Part shown: piece after piece, positions 34,853 to 42,627 of the stretch
Position numbering within the stretch: position 1 is the stretch's first letter
Layout of the letters: each line of letters begins with the position of its first letter
NCBI GenBank assembly: GCA_017608025.1
Contig: JAFCGM010000004.1
Coordinates: 26,744-90,743 of the forward strand
Source: Candidatus Pacearchaeota archaeon
GTDB lineage: Archaea > Nanobdellota > Nanobdellia > UBA10117 > JABICX01
DNA length: 64,000 nt
Direction of reading: 5' to 3'
The notes under the pieces: generated by a model
Told to the model about the DNA's origin: nothing
Database searches by the model: none
What the model saw: only the letters and a program-made list of their open reading frames with translations
Made by a program: the position numbers and the translations under genes

Positions 34853-35270
34853 ATTTTTTCTTAACTTTCCTTGAAGCAGAATTCTCTGCCTCCCTAAATG
34901 CCTCATTAACAAGATGCTCTGGCCAGCCAACAGAAAGAAGCTCTTTTCTAACAGTAAGCCGGTTTTCCCCCATTCCAAGCTTGTAGTCAATGTAATCCAT
35001 AAGTTCCTCTTTTTTTGTTTTCGGACGATACAAATGCTTGAATCTCTTCACTGATTCAATTCCCACATCTATTGGCTTGAAACGAATAAAAACAAAAGCA
35101 ATAACAATCAAAGCAATTACTCCAATAATAATCCATCCAATGTAATTGTAACTGCTTTGCATCCTCAATTCTGAAACAGAGCGTCCTGAAATTCCTGAAA
35201 CAAAAGGAACAAAAACTATCAAAAACAAAAGTACAAAAATCAAAGCAGCAAATCTATGGCTTTTGTCCAT
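34839..35270 (-). CDS. Membrane protein with a C-terminal GW helical motif
   Basis: 143 residues: signal-like helix at 8-25, an outer loop, a second helix at about 45-65, then a basic cytoplasmic tail. The tail ends in VRKELLSVGWPEHLVNEAF, similar to IKKRLVAEGWDEKTINKAF at the end of the PKD protein encoded at 54614. The shared tail probably has a common cytoplasmic partner or is a sorting motif. Convergent overlap with the rqcH end by 14 bases. Confidence 0.7.
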   Translation of the reverse strand: MDKSHRFAALIFVLLFLIVFVPFVSGISGRSVSELRMQSSYNYIGWIIIGVIALIVIAFVFIRFKPIDVGIESVKRFKHLYRPKTKKEELMDYIDYKLGMGENRLTVRKELLSVGWPEHLVNEAFREAENSASRKVKKKFKRE

Positions 35271-35348
35271 AAACTTAAAAAGCGATAATTCTTATTAACT
35301 TTTTCTAACTCCAAAATCTATTTAAATAATCACTCTTTTTTTGTTTTC

Positions 35349-35741
35349 ATGGCTTCAACAGAAAAATATGTTCAATTTGAAAACCCGGCATTTTTCAAAA
35401 AAATACTAAAAAGCATCTCTTACAGAATAATAGAAAGTATAAACTATGCAAATTTTTACAATGAATCTATGGATGAAAAAACTGAAAATATCCAAGACCT
35501 AAAAAGAATAATAAAATCTCTGAAACAGCAAAACAAAGACCTTGCAAAATATATGAACAAGGAAAACAAGTCAGAAGAGAAAAACAAAGAAGAAAAAGCA
35601 AAGCAAAGCAAAAAGCAGGAAAAATCAAGCAAGAAAGCAAAGCAAAGCAAAAACAAGAAAAGCAATAACCAAAGCAAAGAAAAAGACGCTCTTGCTGAAT
35701 TAAAGGAAAGCCTAAAAAAACTTAGAAGCGAACTAAACTAA
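35349..35741 (+). CDS. Lys-rich coiled-coil protein of unknown function
   Basis: 130 residues. The first 40 residues are globular-looking, then a short coiled coil, a Lys/Ser/Gln low-complexity arm (about 75-110), and a final amphipathic helix (ALAELKESLKKLRSEL). Basic character suggests nucleic acid or ribosome contact, but no family is recognised. It has its own AT-rich promoter region and stands upstream of tRNA-Val. Confidence 0.6.
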   Translation: MASTEKYVQFENPAFFKKILKSISYRIIESINYANFYNESMDEKTENIQDLKRIIKSLKQQNKDLAKYMNKENKSEEKNKEEKAKQSKKQEKSSKKAKQSKNKKSNNQSKEKDALAELKESLKKLRSELN

Positions 35742-35778
35742 ATCTAAATACAAAATCTTTTTAATAATTATTAATTTT

Positions 35779-35787
35779 CTATAAATA
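35779..35787 (+). promoter_or_regulatory. Probable TATA box of tRNA-Val
   Basis: CTATAAATA lies 60-68 bp before the tRNA, allowing a start near 35810 and a short leader. Confidence 0.35.
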
Positions 35788-35846
35788 CTCTCTTAGAAGT
35801 GAAAAACAAATTTGTTTGGGATAAAAACCTTTTCCAAAGAGTTTCA

Positions 35847-35920
35847 GGGCCGATGGTCTAGTCGGTTATGACGTCTGCTTGACGTGCAGGAGGTCCCCGG
35901 TTCAAATCCGGGTCGGCCCA
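35847..35920 (+). tRNA. trnV: tRNA-Val (anticodon GAC)
   Basis: Acceptor GGGCCGA with TCGGCCC, anticodon stem TCTGC/GCAGG with loop TTGACGT (anticodon GAC), T-arm CCCGG-TTCAAAT-CCGGG, discriminator A. No intron. A dispersed hairpin begins one base after the tRNA (35921). Confidence 0.95.
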
Positions 35921-35954
35921 CTCGCCCCTTTTAGAAAAAGCGGCGGCGGAAAAA
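35921..35954 (-). repeat. Dispersed hairpin, exact inverted match to 8245-8278
   Basis: Thirty-four bases directly after tRNA-Val are the exact reverse complement of 8245-8278, including the core GCTTTTTCTAAAAGGGGC on the minus strand. Two such long exact matches 27 kb apart indicate a mobile or copied element rather than chance. Confidence 0.85.
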
Positions 35955-36016
35955 TTCAATGAGAAAGCAGTTCCTTTTTGAGAACTTTTTCCAACTCTTG
36001 GTTTGGAATGAAGCAA

Positions 36017-36070
36017 GCAGGCATCAAATCAATATGTGCCTGCTGAAAGTGCAAGCTGATTTTGCAGCTT
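36017..36070 (+). ncRNA. Two-hairpin element directly upstream of tRNA-Leu
   Basis: Stem 1 GCAGGC/GCCTGC (36017-36022 with 36038-36043), linker TGAAAGTGC, stem 2 AAGCTG-ATTTTG-CAGCTT (36053-36070). Linker and loop match the element at 22571-22640 while the stems differ in a pair-preserving way. The tRNA starts two bases after stem 2, so a role in tRNA processing or a copied element are both possible. The first stem is also present at 41751-41776. Confidence 0.4.
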
Positions 36071-36071
36071 T

Positions 36072-36155
36072 GCGAGGATGCCGGAGCGGCCAAACGGGAT
36101 GGACTCAAGATCCATTGGCTTAGTGCCTACGGGGGTTCAAATCCTCCTCCTCGCA
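36072..36155 (+). tRNA. trnL: tRNA-Leu (anticodon CAA)
   Basis: Class II tRNA with a long variable arm: acceptor GCGAGGA/TCCTCGC, anticodon stem ATGGA/TCCAT with loop CTCAAGA (anticodon CAA), variable arm about TGGCTTAGTGCCTACG, T-arm with GTTCAAAT, discriminator A. No intron seen. The last 17 bases are copied 99 bp downstream. Confidence 0.93.
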
Positions 36156-36289
36156 TTTTTTCTTAGAAAGAAAACATGCATTAAAAGAAACTTTTCTTTT
36201 GGAAACTTACCTTTTCTTTTTTGAAAAGAAAAGGGAGAAATCCTCCTCCTCGCATTTTTTCTTAGAAAGAAAACATGCATTAAAAGAAA
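36139..36289. repeat. 52-bp duplication of the tRNA-Leu 3' end and its trailer
   Basis: 36139-36190 and 36238-36289 are identical over 52 bp, starting inside the tRNA T-arm and running through the trailer with its TTCTTAGAAAGAA hairpin. The gap holds a CTTTTCTTTTTTGAAAAGAA hairpin (36211-36233). Confidence 0.9.
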
Positions 36290-36298
36290 AACAATTTA

Positions 36299-36406
36299 TT
36301 TTTTGCAAGCTTTTTCCTAAAAAGCTTTTGGGAAAAGAAAACCTGCCCTAAAAGAAACAATGTTTTTTGCAAGCTTTTTCCTAAAAAGCTTTTGGGAAAA
36401 GAAAAC
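36299..36406. repeat. Tandem hairpins, two copies of 44 bp
   Basis: 36299-36342 and 36363-36406 are nearly identical; each contains GCAAGCTTTTTCCTAAAAAG and then GCTTTTGGGAAAAG. They fill the gap between tRNA-Leu and the end of scpB. No gene is seen in 36290-36416. Confidence 0.85.
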
Positions 36407-36416
36407 TGAACTAAAG

Positions 36417-36914
36417 TCAGGCTTTATTCTCAAGTCCTTCAAGAGCTTCAGGAGTAAGTTCCTGATCTTGGCTTATTTTAAAATACTCGTAAAACTTTTT
36501 CGTAGGAAAAACAAGCTCAGTTTTTCCTTTTTTCTTTGACTCCACAAATCCTCTTTTCTTCAGTTTCTTAATGTGATTATAAGCCTTGTTGCTCCGAAAC
36601 TTTGCAACTTCATTTTGAGTAATCTCCTTTTTCCAGGCAATATAAGCAAGAGTCTGTAAAACTGCCTTGTTCATCTCTGGAATTGCGGCTTCCTTAACTA
36701 AGTCAGAATACTCACCCCGAACCTTGAACTTCCATTTTTTGTTTTCCTCAACAAGATTAATTCCCCTGTTAAAAAACTCCTCTTGCATTTTCTCTAATAT
36801 TTTTTTAACCTGACCAATGCTGCCAACGCCAATTTTCCTTGACAAAGTCTTAACATGCATCCCTTCTGGAACGCAAAACAAAACTGCTTCAATTTTCTTC
36901 TTTAAATCTTCCAT
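36417..36914 (-). CDS. scpB: Segregation and condensation protein B
   Basis: 165 residues from ATG 36914. It is the winged-helix partner that binds the ScpA kleisin in the SMC complex. Two winged helices are visible: KKIEAVLFCVPEGMHVKTLSRKIG (about 3-28) and TLAYIAWKKEITQNEVAKFR (about 90-115) with NHIKKLKKRGFVES. An upstream in-frame start (36971) would add 19 residues, but those are encoded by an inserted hairpin, so they are not original. Part of the smc-scpA-scpB run on this strand. Confidence 0.85.
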   Translation of the reverse strand: MEDLKKKIEAVLFCVPEGMHVKTLSRKIGVGSIGQVKKILEKMQEEFFNRGINLVEENKKWKFKVRGEYSDLVKEAAIPEMNKAVLQTLAYIAWKKEITQNEVAKFRSNKAYNHIKKLKKRGFVESKKKGKTELVFPTKKFYEYFKISQDQELTPEALEGLENKA

Positions 36915-36997
36915 CTTTGGATTTTGTTTAGGGGTTGGAAGACCCTTTTTGAAAGGGAATTCCTGCTTCAATTTTCTTCTTTAAACCTTCCATCTTT
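36884..36997. repeat. 35-bp duplication across the scpB start with a hairpin between
   Basis: 36884-36918 and 36963-36997 match over 35 bp with one difference. The upstream copy still reads MEGLKKKIEA against MEDLKKKIEA in scpB, and it contains the stop of the SemiSWEET-like gene (KRWKV). The gap holds the GGTTGGAAGACC hairpin (36931-36963). Confidence 0.85.
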
Positions 36998-37301
36998 TCT
37001 TGCTTCTTCTGCTTTTTTTGATTTTCTTATTTTTATCATATACAAAAGACAGCACAAATACGCTTGTAGCTGGAACAAGGCCAATCATAAATGAAATAAA
37101 CATGAAAATATCTCCTCTATACAGATTAGCAAAAGCGTAAAACGCAAGAGCAATTACAATAATTCCGTAAAGCATTTTTGAAATCTGGTCTGACTTCTTT
37201 ACTTTCAAAATCTTTTTCAGCTGAAAAAAATGCGAAAGTGAAAGCAAAATTCCAACCACAATAGCCCCAATTCCTATAATCGTGTCTATCATATTAAGCA
37301 A
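36981..37301 (-). CDS. Three-helix membrane protein, SemiSWEET/PQ-loop-like
   Basis: 106 residues (ATG at 37292 is an alternative start, MIDTIIGIG). Three hydrophobic segments, with FFQLKKILKVKKSDQIS after the first: the position and spacing resemble the PQ motif of SemiSWEET sugar transporters, with FQ in place of PQ. Basic tail RRSKKRWKV. It sits inside the smc-scpA-scpB run, which is unusual for a membrane protein. The gene start is duplicated at 37353-37395, and its end originally overlapped scpB. Confidence 0.6.
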   Translation of the reverse strand: MLNMIDTIIGIGAIVVGILLSLSHFFQLKKILKVKKSDQISKMLYGIIVIALAFYAFANLYRGDIFMFISFMIGLVPATSVFVLSFVYDKNKKIKKSRRSKKRWKV

Positions 37302-37395
37302 ACTCCGTTCAATCTTTCTTTTGCGTAGCTTTCTTTTCTAAAGAAAGGTACCGCCCCAATTCCTATAATCGTGTCTATCATATTAAGCAAACTCC
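37264..37395. repeat. 43-bp duplication of the SemiSWEET-like gene start around a hairpin
   Basis: 37264-37306 and 37353-37395 are identical over 43 bp and include the start codons. The 46-bp gap contains a CTTTCTTTTCTAAAGAAAGG hairpin (37330-37349). Confidence 0.9.
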
Positions 37396-37421
37396 TTTTA
37401 GTAGTTTAATTTTCTTGTTTA

Positions 37422-38240
37422 TTAATTTTCTGCTTTTCTTATAGCTTTTCTAATTGACTCATCTGAAATTTGAACATAAATGTCATCAAAATGCCTTTTC
37501 TGAATTAAACCAACTTTTCCTTCATGAGCCAAATGAAGCAATGGAACAAAAGTCCAGATAATGTCTTTTTTTTCTTTTGAAGGAACAATTTTGCTGAATT
37601 TAACTGTACTTGCATTTTGTGTCTTAAGAAATTTTAAAATAGAACTATAAACATCTCCAATCTTCTTCCGTATATCAACTTTTTCAATCTCAAATTTTGG
37701 TGGCTTTTCTTCTTCTTTCTTCTCTCTCTTTCTTAAGCTTCTTCTGTCATCAACGTCAATTGCCTTTCTAAGTGCAGAAACAAGCTCAAAAACAGTAACC
37801 TTTCTCTGCTTTTTCCTTTCAAGATTAGGCTCAATATCAAATTCTTTTATCTGCTTATTTTTCTTAATGTGCTCAGCCAGTTTCTTAAGCTTCTCTTCAT
37901 CTTCGTCAACAAAAATATCTTCTCCAATGCTAACATCAAGTTCTTCTTCCAAATCCTCTTCATCATCTTCGTCAATAAGCTCAAGAAAATCCTCAAGCCC
38001 CAAACGATTTGTTTTTATCTTTAAAAGAATTGCAGCAGCAAGAACAACTTTTCCAGACAAAGCAAAATTCATCTCCTTCAGCTTTTCCAAAGTCTTCAAA
38101 TACTCTTTTGAAAAAACTGTAATATCAACATCCCACGGGTCAATCTTTCCAGAACGAATCATATTATAAATTATGGACTGCCATCTAATTTCATTGTCAT
38201 CCATAATTACTGACAAAAGCTGTTTGTTTCCTTTTTTCAT
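37422..38240 (-). CDS. scpA: Segregation and condensation protein A (kleisin)
   Basis: 272 residues. Bridges the SMC head and neck. The N-terminal SMC-neck-binding region has MIRSGKIDPWDVDITVFSKEYL and LAAAILLKIKTNRL; the middle is an acidic disordered linker; the C-terminal winged helix ends at IRKAIRKAE. Slightly longer than many archaeal ScpA but in range. Starts ten bases after the smc stop, clearly one operon. Confidence 0.9.
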   Translation of the reverse strand: MKKGNKQLLSVIMDDNEIRWQSIIYNMIRSGKIDPWDVDITVFSKEYLKTLEKLKEMNFALSGKVVLAAAILLKIKTNRLGLEDFLELIDEDDEEDLEEELDVSIGEDIFVDEDEEKLKKLAEHIKKNKQIKEFDIEPNLERKKQRKVTVFELVSALRKAIDVDDRRSLRKREKKEEEKPPKFEIEKVDIRKKIGDVYSSILKFLKTQNASTVKFSKIVPSKEKKDIIWTFVPLLHLAHEGKVGLIQKRHFDDIYVQISDESIRKAIRKAEN

Positions 38241-38250
38241 TGCAAATTTT

Positions 38251-41200
38251 CTAAATTTTTATTGAATTTACAGTTGATTCACCTTTCTTGTTCATCCAAA
38301 CCCCATAAATTGATTCTGAAGAGGAAATAATTTCATCATTGTGACTGATTATAATAATTTGCGTCTTTTTTGCATATTCATCAAGCAAGTCTGCAACTTT
38401 CTTTGAATTGACTTTGTCAAGTGCTGCGTCAATCTCATCTAACAGATAAAATGGAGCTGGTTCAAATTCCTGAACAGCAAAAATAAATGCAAGTGCAACA
38501 AGAGTTTTCTGCCCACCAGAAAGAGAACCAAGGTAGAGCCGTTTTCCAGGCTTGCCTTCTTTTGATTTTTCAGTAACATGAATATTAACTCCGCCATCAA
38601 ACGGCTCTTCAGGATTATCTAAAACAAGTTCAGCACTCATTTTTTCAGAAATTCTTTCAAAAATGCTTTTAAAATTGTTATTTAGCTTGTCAAAGGTTTC
38701 CATAAAAGAGTTAAGCTTTTTCTTCTCAATCTCATCAATAACCTGCATTATGGACTTCTTTTCATCTGAAAGCTTGTCAACTTTCCATGAAATCTCATCA
38801 AAGTCATTTTTCACTTTTTCATAAATTTCCAAAGCCTTCATATTTACATTTCCCAAATTTTCGAGTTTCTCAGACATTTCCTGGTATCTTCTCTTTGCTT
38901 CTGAAATTGAATTTATGTGTGGCAAAATAGCAACATCTTGATAAGGCCCAAGCTCAACATTTACTGCCTCAAGTTCAGCTTCAACTTTGGCATTTGCAAT
39001 TGAAAGAGAATTAACTTCAACATCATCTTCTGAATTTGAGCTTGAATGTTCCTTAAGTTGAATTTCCTCTTTTTCAAGCGCTTTCTGAAATGTTTTTTTC
39101 TGGTCAAAAAGTTTTTTCAATTGTCCGTAAAATTCAGATTCAATCCTTTGCTTTTCTGAAAGCTCTTTTCTGAGGTTGCTTATTCTTGTCTTGCTCTCTG
39201 AAATCTGCTCTTTAAATTCCTTTTTTTCTTTTTCCAAGCTCCTTACAACTTTGGAAATATTTTCTTTTTCTGGAAGCAAAACATTTTCAACAGTTGCCTT
39301 TATTGCCGCAATCTCGCTTTCTTTAGAATTCAGTTTTGATTCAAGCTCTCTTATTTCTGAACTTTTTTCTCCGAACTTGAAATTCCTAAGCTTCATTGTT
39401 GCAGAGTTTTTTTCAACAGTTGCCTTGCTTATTTTTTCCTCAAGCTCAGAAATTCTTTTTTTCAAAGAACTAATTTCCTTTTCATAACTCAGAATTTTGT
39501 TTTCAAATTCCTTTCTCTCTTTTTTTGTTTTTTCAATGTCAATTCCAGAGTCAGAAACAGCAGAAATTTTCCCTTCAAGTTCTGCTTTTTCTTGCCTTAA
39601 AGAGATTATGTCTTCTTCCAAATCCCTTCGTTCATTTTCTTTCTGCCGAAGTTTCCCTTTTAATTTAGAAACTTCTAAAATCATGTTGTCTATTTGTTTC
39701 TGGCTGGAAGCATCAGAAAACCTTAACCCAGTGCTTCTTCTATATCCGCCAGTTATTGCTCCGGAAGTTGAAAAAACATCGCCGTCAAGAGTTATCATAT
39801 TGAACTTGCCAATCCCAAGCCTTTTTGCAGAATCTGTGTCTTCAACAACAAGAGTGTCGCGGAAAATGTGTTTGAAAATTTTTCTGTATTTAGGATTGCA
39901 GGAAATAAGCTCATATGCAAGACCTATAACTTCTTTTAATTTTTTCTTTTCAATAACTGAAGAAGATATTGAATATTCCCGAATTTTGTCCATTGGAAGA
40001 AATGTCGCAAAACCTGCTCTTTCCTGTTTCAAAAGCTTTAATGCCCTAATAGCATCATCTGCACTCTCAACAACAATATTCTTCATCTTAGCGCCAGCAA
40101 GAGTTGAAAGCGCTTTTGAGTAACAATTGTCAACTTTGCCAAGCTCAGAAACAGTTCCCACAATGCCCCTTAGCTTTGAAGAAACAATCTTGCTAACCGC
40201 CTGGTCCCGCATCAAAAGTTCTTGGCTTTCATTAGCATCTAATCTTGCTTTTGCAAGAGCTTCCTCTTTTTTATCAACCAGCTGCCTTAATTCACTAATC
40301 TCGACTGCCAATTTAGAATCTTCGCTTGTAAGCTTGTTAAGCTTCTGGATAATTGTCTTAAATCTCTTTTTTGAAGAAATCATGCTACTAGCTTTCTCTT
40401 CCTCTTTTTGCGCAGCACTTATTTTATTATTAGCATCCTTAATTTTAAATTCCAGAACTTCTTTTTTTGAAATTAATTCTTGTATTTTGTTTTGCTCAGA
40501 AAGCTTTTCCTCTTTAAGCTCCTCTACTTTTTTCTCTAATCTTTCAGCTTCTTTTTCCAAAAATTCATGAGATTTTTTTGAGCTTGACGCAGCAGAATTC
40601 ATCCTTGTAATCCTTACAGAAAAAGCATCCTTTTCCTTTTTCTTTTCCTTAAACTCTTTTTCCTTTTCAGCAATTTTAAGCTCAATGTCAGAAAGCTTGT
40701 CTTTTAAACTCTCAATTCTTGTGTTTATCCGATGAATTTCATTTTCAGAACTTGTTATAAGATTTTCAGAGCTTGAAATCCTTGACTTTAAATCATCAAT
40801 TCCTCTCTGAAGCTGAAGCTGCTCATCTCCTCCTTTTTTCTCAATCCTATCTTCAATAACTTCAATTTTCTCTTTAAGAATTTGGATTTTCTTTTCAACA
40901 TGCAAAATAAATTTTTGCCTTTTGTCAATTCTTTCTCTTATGCTCCTGATTTTTGAAATAAGTTCAGCTTTCTTATTTACCAAATTTTTCTTTCTCAACT
41001 TCAATTCAGTTGCCTTAGCACCTTCTTTTTCATTTTCATAAGAACGATATTTTTCAGCAACTTTTTTTTCAGCCTCAAGTGAATTTAAATTTGCCTTTTT
41101 TTCTGTAATGACAATCCTCGCTTCAGTCAGCTTTTCCTCAACTTTTGAAAGCTGGCTCATTGCTGTTTCTTTCTTGCTCTCGTAAATATGAATTCCAGCA

Positions 41201-41691
41201 ACCTCTTCAACAAGCTTCCTTTTGTCAATTGAAGAAAGATTAATAAAATTTGCAACATCTCCCTGCATAATTATATTGTGCCCTTCAGGAAGAATCTTCG
41301 CCATTCCCAAAAGCTCCAGAACCTGCTTTCTTGTAGCGCGTCTTCGATTTATATAATATTTCGTGCTTCCAGATTCAGTAATCCTTCTGTCAATTCTAAC
41401 TTTTTTTGAATCAATTGGAAAAATCCCTGAATCATTGTTAAAAACTATTGAAACTTCTCCTTCAGGAACAGAACTTCCTAACTTCTTATGAAGCAAATCA
41501 GAATAATTCTCTGCTCTAATTGATTTTGTTGAAAGTCGCCCAAGAACAAAGCAAAGTGAATCCAAAATATTCGACTTACCTGAACCATTTGCCCCTACAA
41601 TGCAATTAAGCTGATTTGTCAGCTGAATGTCAGACTTCCTGTTAAATGACTTAAATCCCCTAATAGCAAGCTCCTCAATGTAAGTCTTCAT
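38251..41691 (-). CDS. smc: Chromosome segregation SMC ATPase
   Basis: 1146 residues. Head ATPase motifs: Walker A GANGSGKSN near 33, ABC signature LSGGQKTLVALAF near 1055, Walker B YLLDEIDAALD near 1083. Two coiled-coil arms (about 165-480 and 680-1000) flank a hinge (about 500-665, with the conserved GGYRRSTG-type stretch). Full length. With ScpA and ScpB downstream this gives the complete prokaryotic condensin. Preceded by a structured 180-bp gap. Confidence 0.95.
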   Translation of the reverse strand: MKTYIEELAIRGFKSFNRKSDIQLTNQLNCIVGANGSGKSNILDSLCFVLGRLSTKSIRAENYSDLLHKKLGSSVPEGEVSIVFNNDSGIFPIDSKKVRIDRRITESGSTKYYINRRRATRKQVLELLGMAKILPEGHNIIMQGDVANFINLSSIDKRKLVEEVAGIHIYESKKETAMSQLSKVEEKLTEARIVITEKKANLNSLEAEKKVAEKYRSYENEKEGAKATELKLRKKNLVNKKAELISKIRSIRERIDKRQKFILHVEKKIQILKEKIEVIEDRIEKKGGDEQLQLQRGIDDLKSRISSSENLITSSENEIHRINTRIESLKDKLSDIELKIAEKEKEFKEKKKEKDAFSVRITRMNSAASSSKKSHEFLEKEAERLEKKVEELKEEKLSEQNKIQELISKKEVLEFKIKDANNKISAAQKEEEKASSMISSKKRFKTIIQKLNKLTSEDSKLAVEISELRQLVDKKEEALAKARLDANESQELLMRDQAVSKIVSSKLRGIVGTVSELGKVDNCYSKALSTLAGAKMKNIVVESADDAIRALKLLKQERAGFATFLPMDKIREYSISSSVIEKKKLKEVIGLAYELISCNPKYRKIFKHIFRDTLVVEDTDSAKRLGIGKFNMITLDGDVFSTSGAITGGYRRSTGLRFSDASSQKQIDNMILEVSKLKGKLRQKENERRDLEEDIISLRQEKAELEGKISAVSDSGIDIEKTKKERKEFENKILSYEKEISSLKKRISELEEKISKATVEKNSATMKLRNFKFGEKSSEIRELESKLNSKESEIAAIKATVENVLLPEKENISKVVRSLEKEKKEFKEQISESKTRISNLRKELSEKQRIESEFYGQLKKLFDQKKTFQKALEKEEIQLKEHSSSNSEDDVEVNSLSIANAKVEAELEAVNVELGPYQDVAILPHINSISEAKRRYQEMSEKLENLGNVNMKALEIYEKVKNDFDEISWKVDKLSDEKKSIMQVIDEIEKKKLNSFMETFDKLNNNFKSIFERISEKMSAELVLDNPEEPFDGGVNIHVTEKSKEGKPGKRLYLGSLSGGQKTLVALAFIFAVQEFEPAPFYLLDEIDAALDKVNSKKVADLLDEYAKKTQIIIISHNDEIISSSESIYGVWMNKKGESTVNSIKI

Positions 41692-41750
41692 ATCACTGAA
41701 AAGATACTGCTAATATTTAAAGATAATTAATATATTTACAACAAAACATT

Positions 41751-41836
41751 GCAGGCATCGTATTTTGTTCGCCTGCTGAACTCGCCAGAAGGAACTTGTT
41801 CCGCCTTAGCGTATGCTTAGCCCAGATTAGGGCTAA
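41751..41836. other. Structured intergenic region between the accessory operon and smc
   Basis: Three hairpins can be drawn: GCAGGC/GCCTGC (41751-41776, stem 1 of the element at 36017), a middle AAGGAA-CTTG-TTCC type stem (41788-41808), and TTAGCCC-AGATTA-GGGCTAA (41817-41836). The last lies 38-57 bp after the stop of the winged-helix gene and may end that transcript, though no T-run follows. A small RNA is possible. Confidence 0.35.
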
Positions 41837-41873
41837 CTATATAAATATATATTTTTTCAAGAAAAACAAATTA

Positions 41874-42122
41874 CTATTCTTTTAACATCTCATGAATAAT
41901 TCTTAACTTCTCCATTTCGCCAGGCCATGCAACTAGCGCGCGATCAATTTTCTTCAGATTGAGTTTGCCTTCCTTCTTCAAACATTTCAAATGATAAGAA
42001 ATTTTGGCAATATTCGCAACACTGGTTTCTAATGAAAGCTGATTGCAAATTCCAGATGCATGAATTGGCCAATTTCTGTAAACAACATCAAGAATCTCGT
42101 TTCTCAATTTGTGCTTATACAT
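41874..42122 (-). CDS. Small winged-helix protein, end of the accessory operon
   Basis: 82 residues. Pattern RNEILDVVYRNWPIHASGI and KISYHLKCLKKEGKL looks like an ArsR/PadR-like winged helix: helix, turn, recognition helix, then a basic wing. Starts one base after the stop of the gene before it. As the only DNA-binding-like protein of the operon it could be its regulator. Confidence 0.7.
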   Translation of the reverse strand: MYKHKLRNEILDVVYRNWPIHASGICNQLSLETSVANIAKISYHLKCLKKEGKLNLKKIDRALVAWPGEMEKLRIIHEMLKE

Positions 42123-42123
42123 T

Positions 42124-42588
42124 TTAATTTTTTCTTATGTTTTTGAGCTTGTCCCATGTGCTGACTTTAAGGTTTGTCTCATCAGTTCCAATTCCAATAT
42201 TTTCAATAAACATTTTCGAAACTGGGTCTGAGCCAAGCATGTTGTTAAATATCTTTTTAATTGATTTCTCAAACTTCTTTGCTCGTGCTTCATGAGAAAA
42301 GTGAGCATTAATTGCAAGAGGCTTCTCCATCATCACTTCCAGAAAACCGCCCTTTTCAAACAAATACCTCTCATAGTATTTTTCTCCAATAACATCCATG
42401 CCAATGTAAACAATTTTTTCTTTAAACTCTTTGCTTAGTTTACTTATAAAATTATTAAGTTCCTTTTTTGCATAATCTTGATTTTCCATCCGCTTTTTAA
42501 CTGAGCAATTAATATTAATTGAAAATGGAACTTTCTCAGAAACATCTAAAACAGGAACAAAATAATGCTTTAACTCTTTTTTTACCAT
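42124..42588 (-). CDS. Protein of unknown function in the accessory operon
   Basis: 154 residues, soluble alpha/beta. It contains IVYIGMDVIGEKYYERYLFEKGGF and a His/Ala/Arg patch HFSHEARAKKFEKS. No domain recognised. Forty bases from the reductase gene and one base from the winged-helix gene, so it belongs to this operon. It may be a further ligand-binding or partner protein. Confidence 0.65.
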   Translation of the reverse strand: MVKKELKHYFVPVLDVSEKVPFSININCSVKKRMENQDYAKKELNNFISKLSKEFKEKIVYIGMDVIGEKYYERYLFEKGGFLEVMMEKPLAINAHFSHEARAKKFEKSIKKIFNNMLGSDPVSKMFIENIGIGTDETNLKVSTWDKLKNIRKN

Positions 42589-42627
42589 TGTTATTATTTA
42601 TTATTTAGTATATTTAATAGTTTTTAA

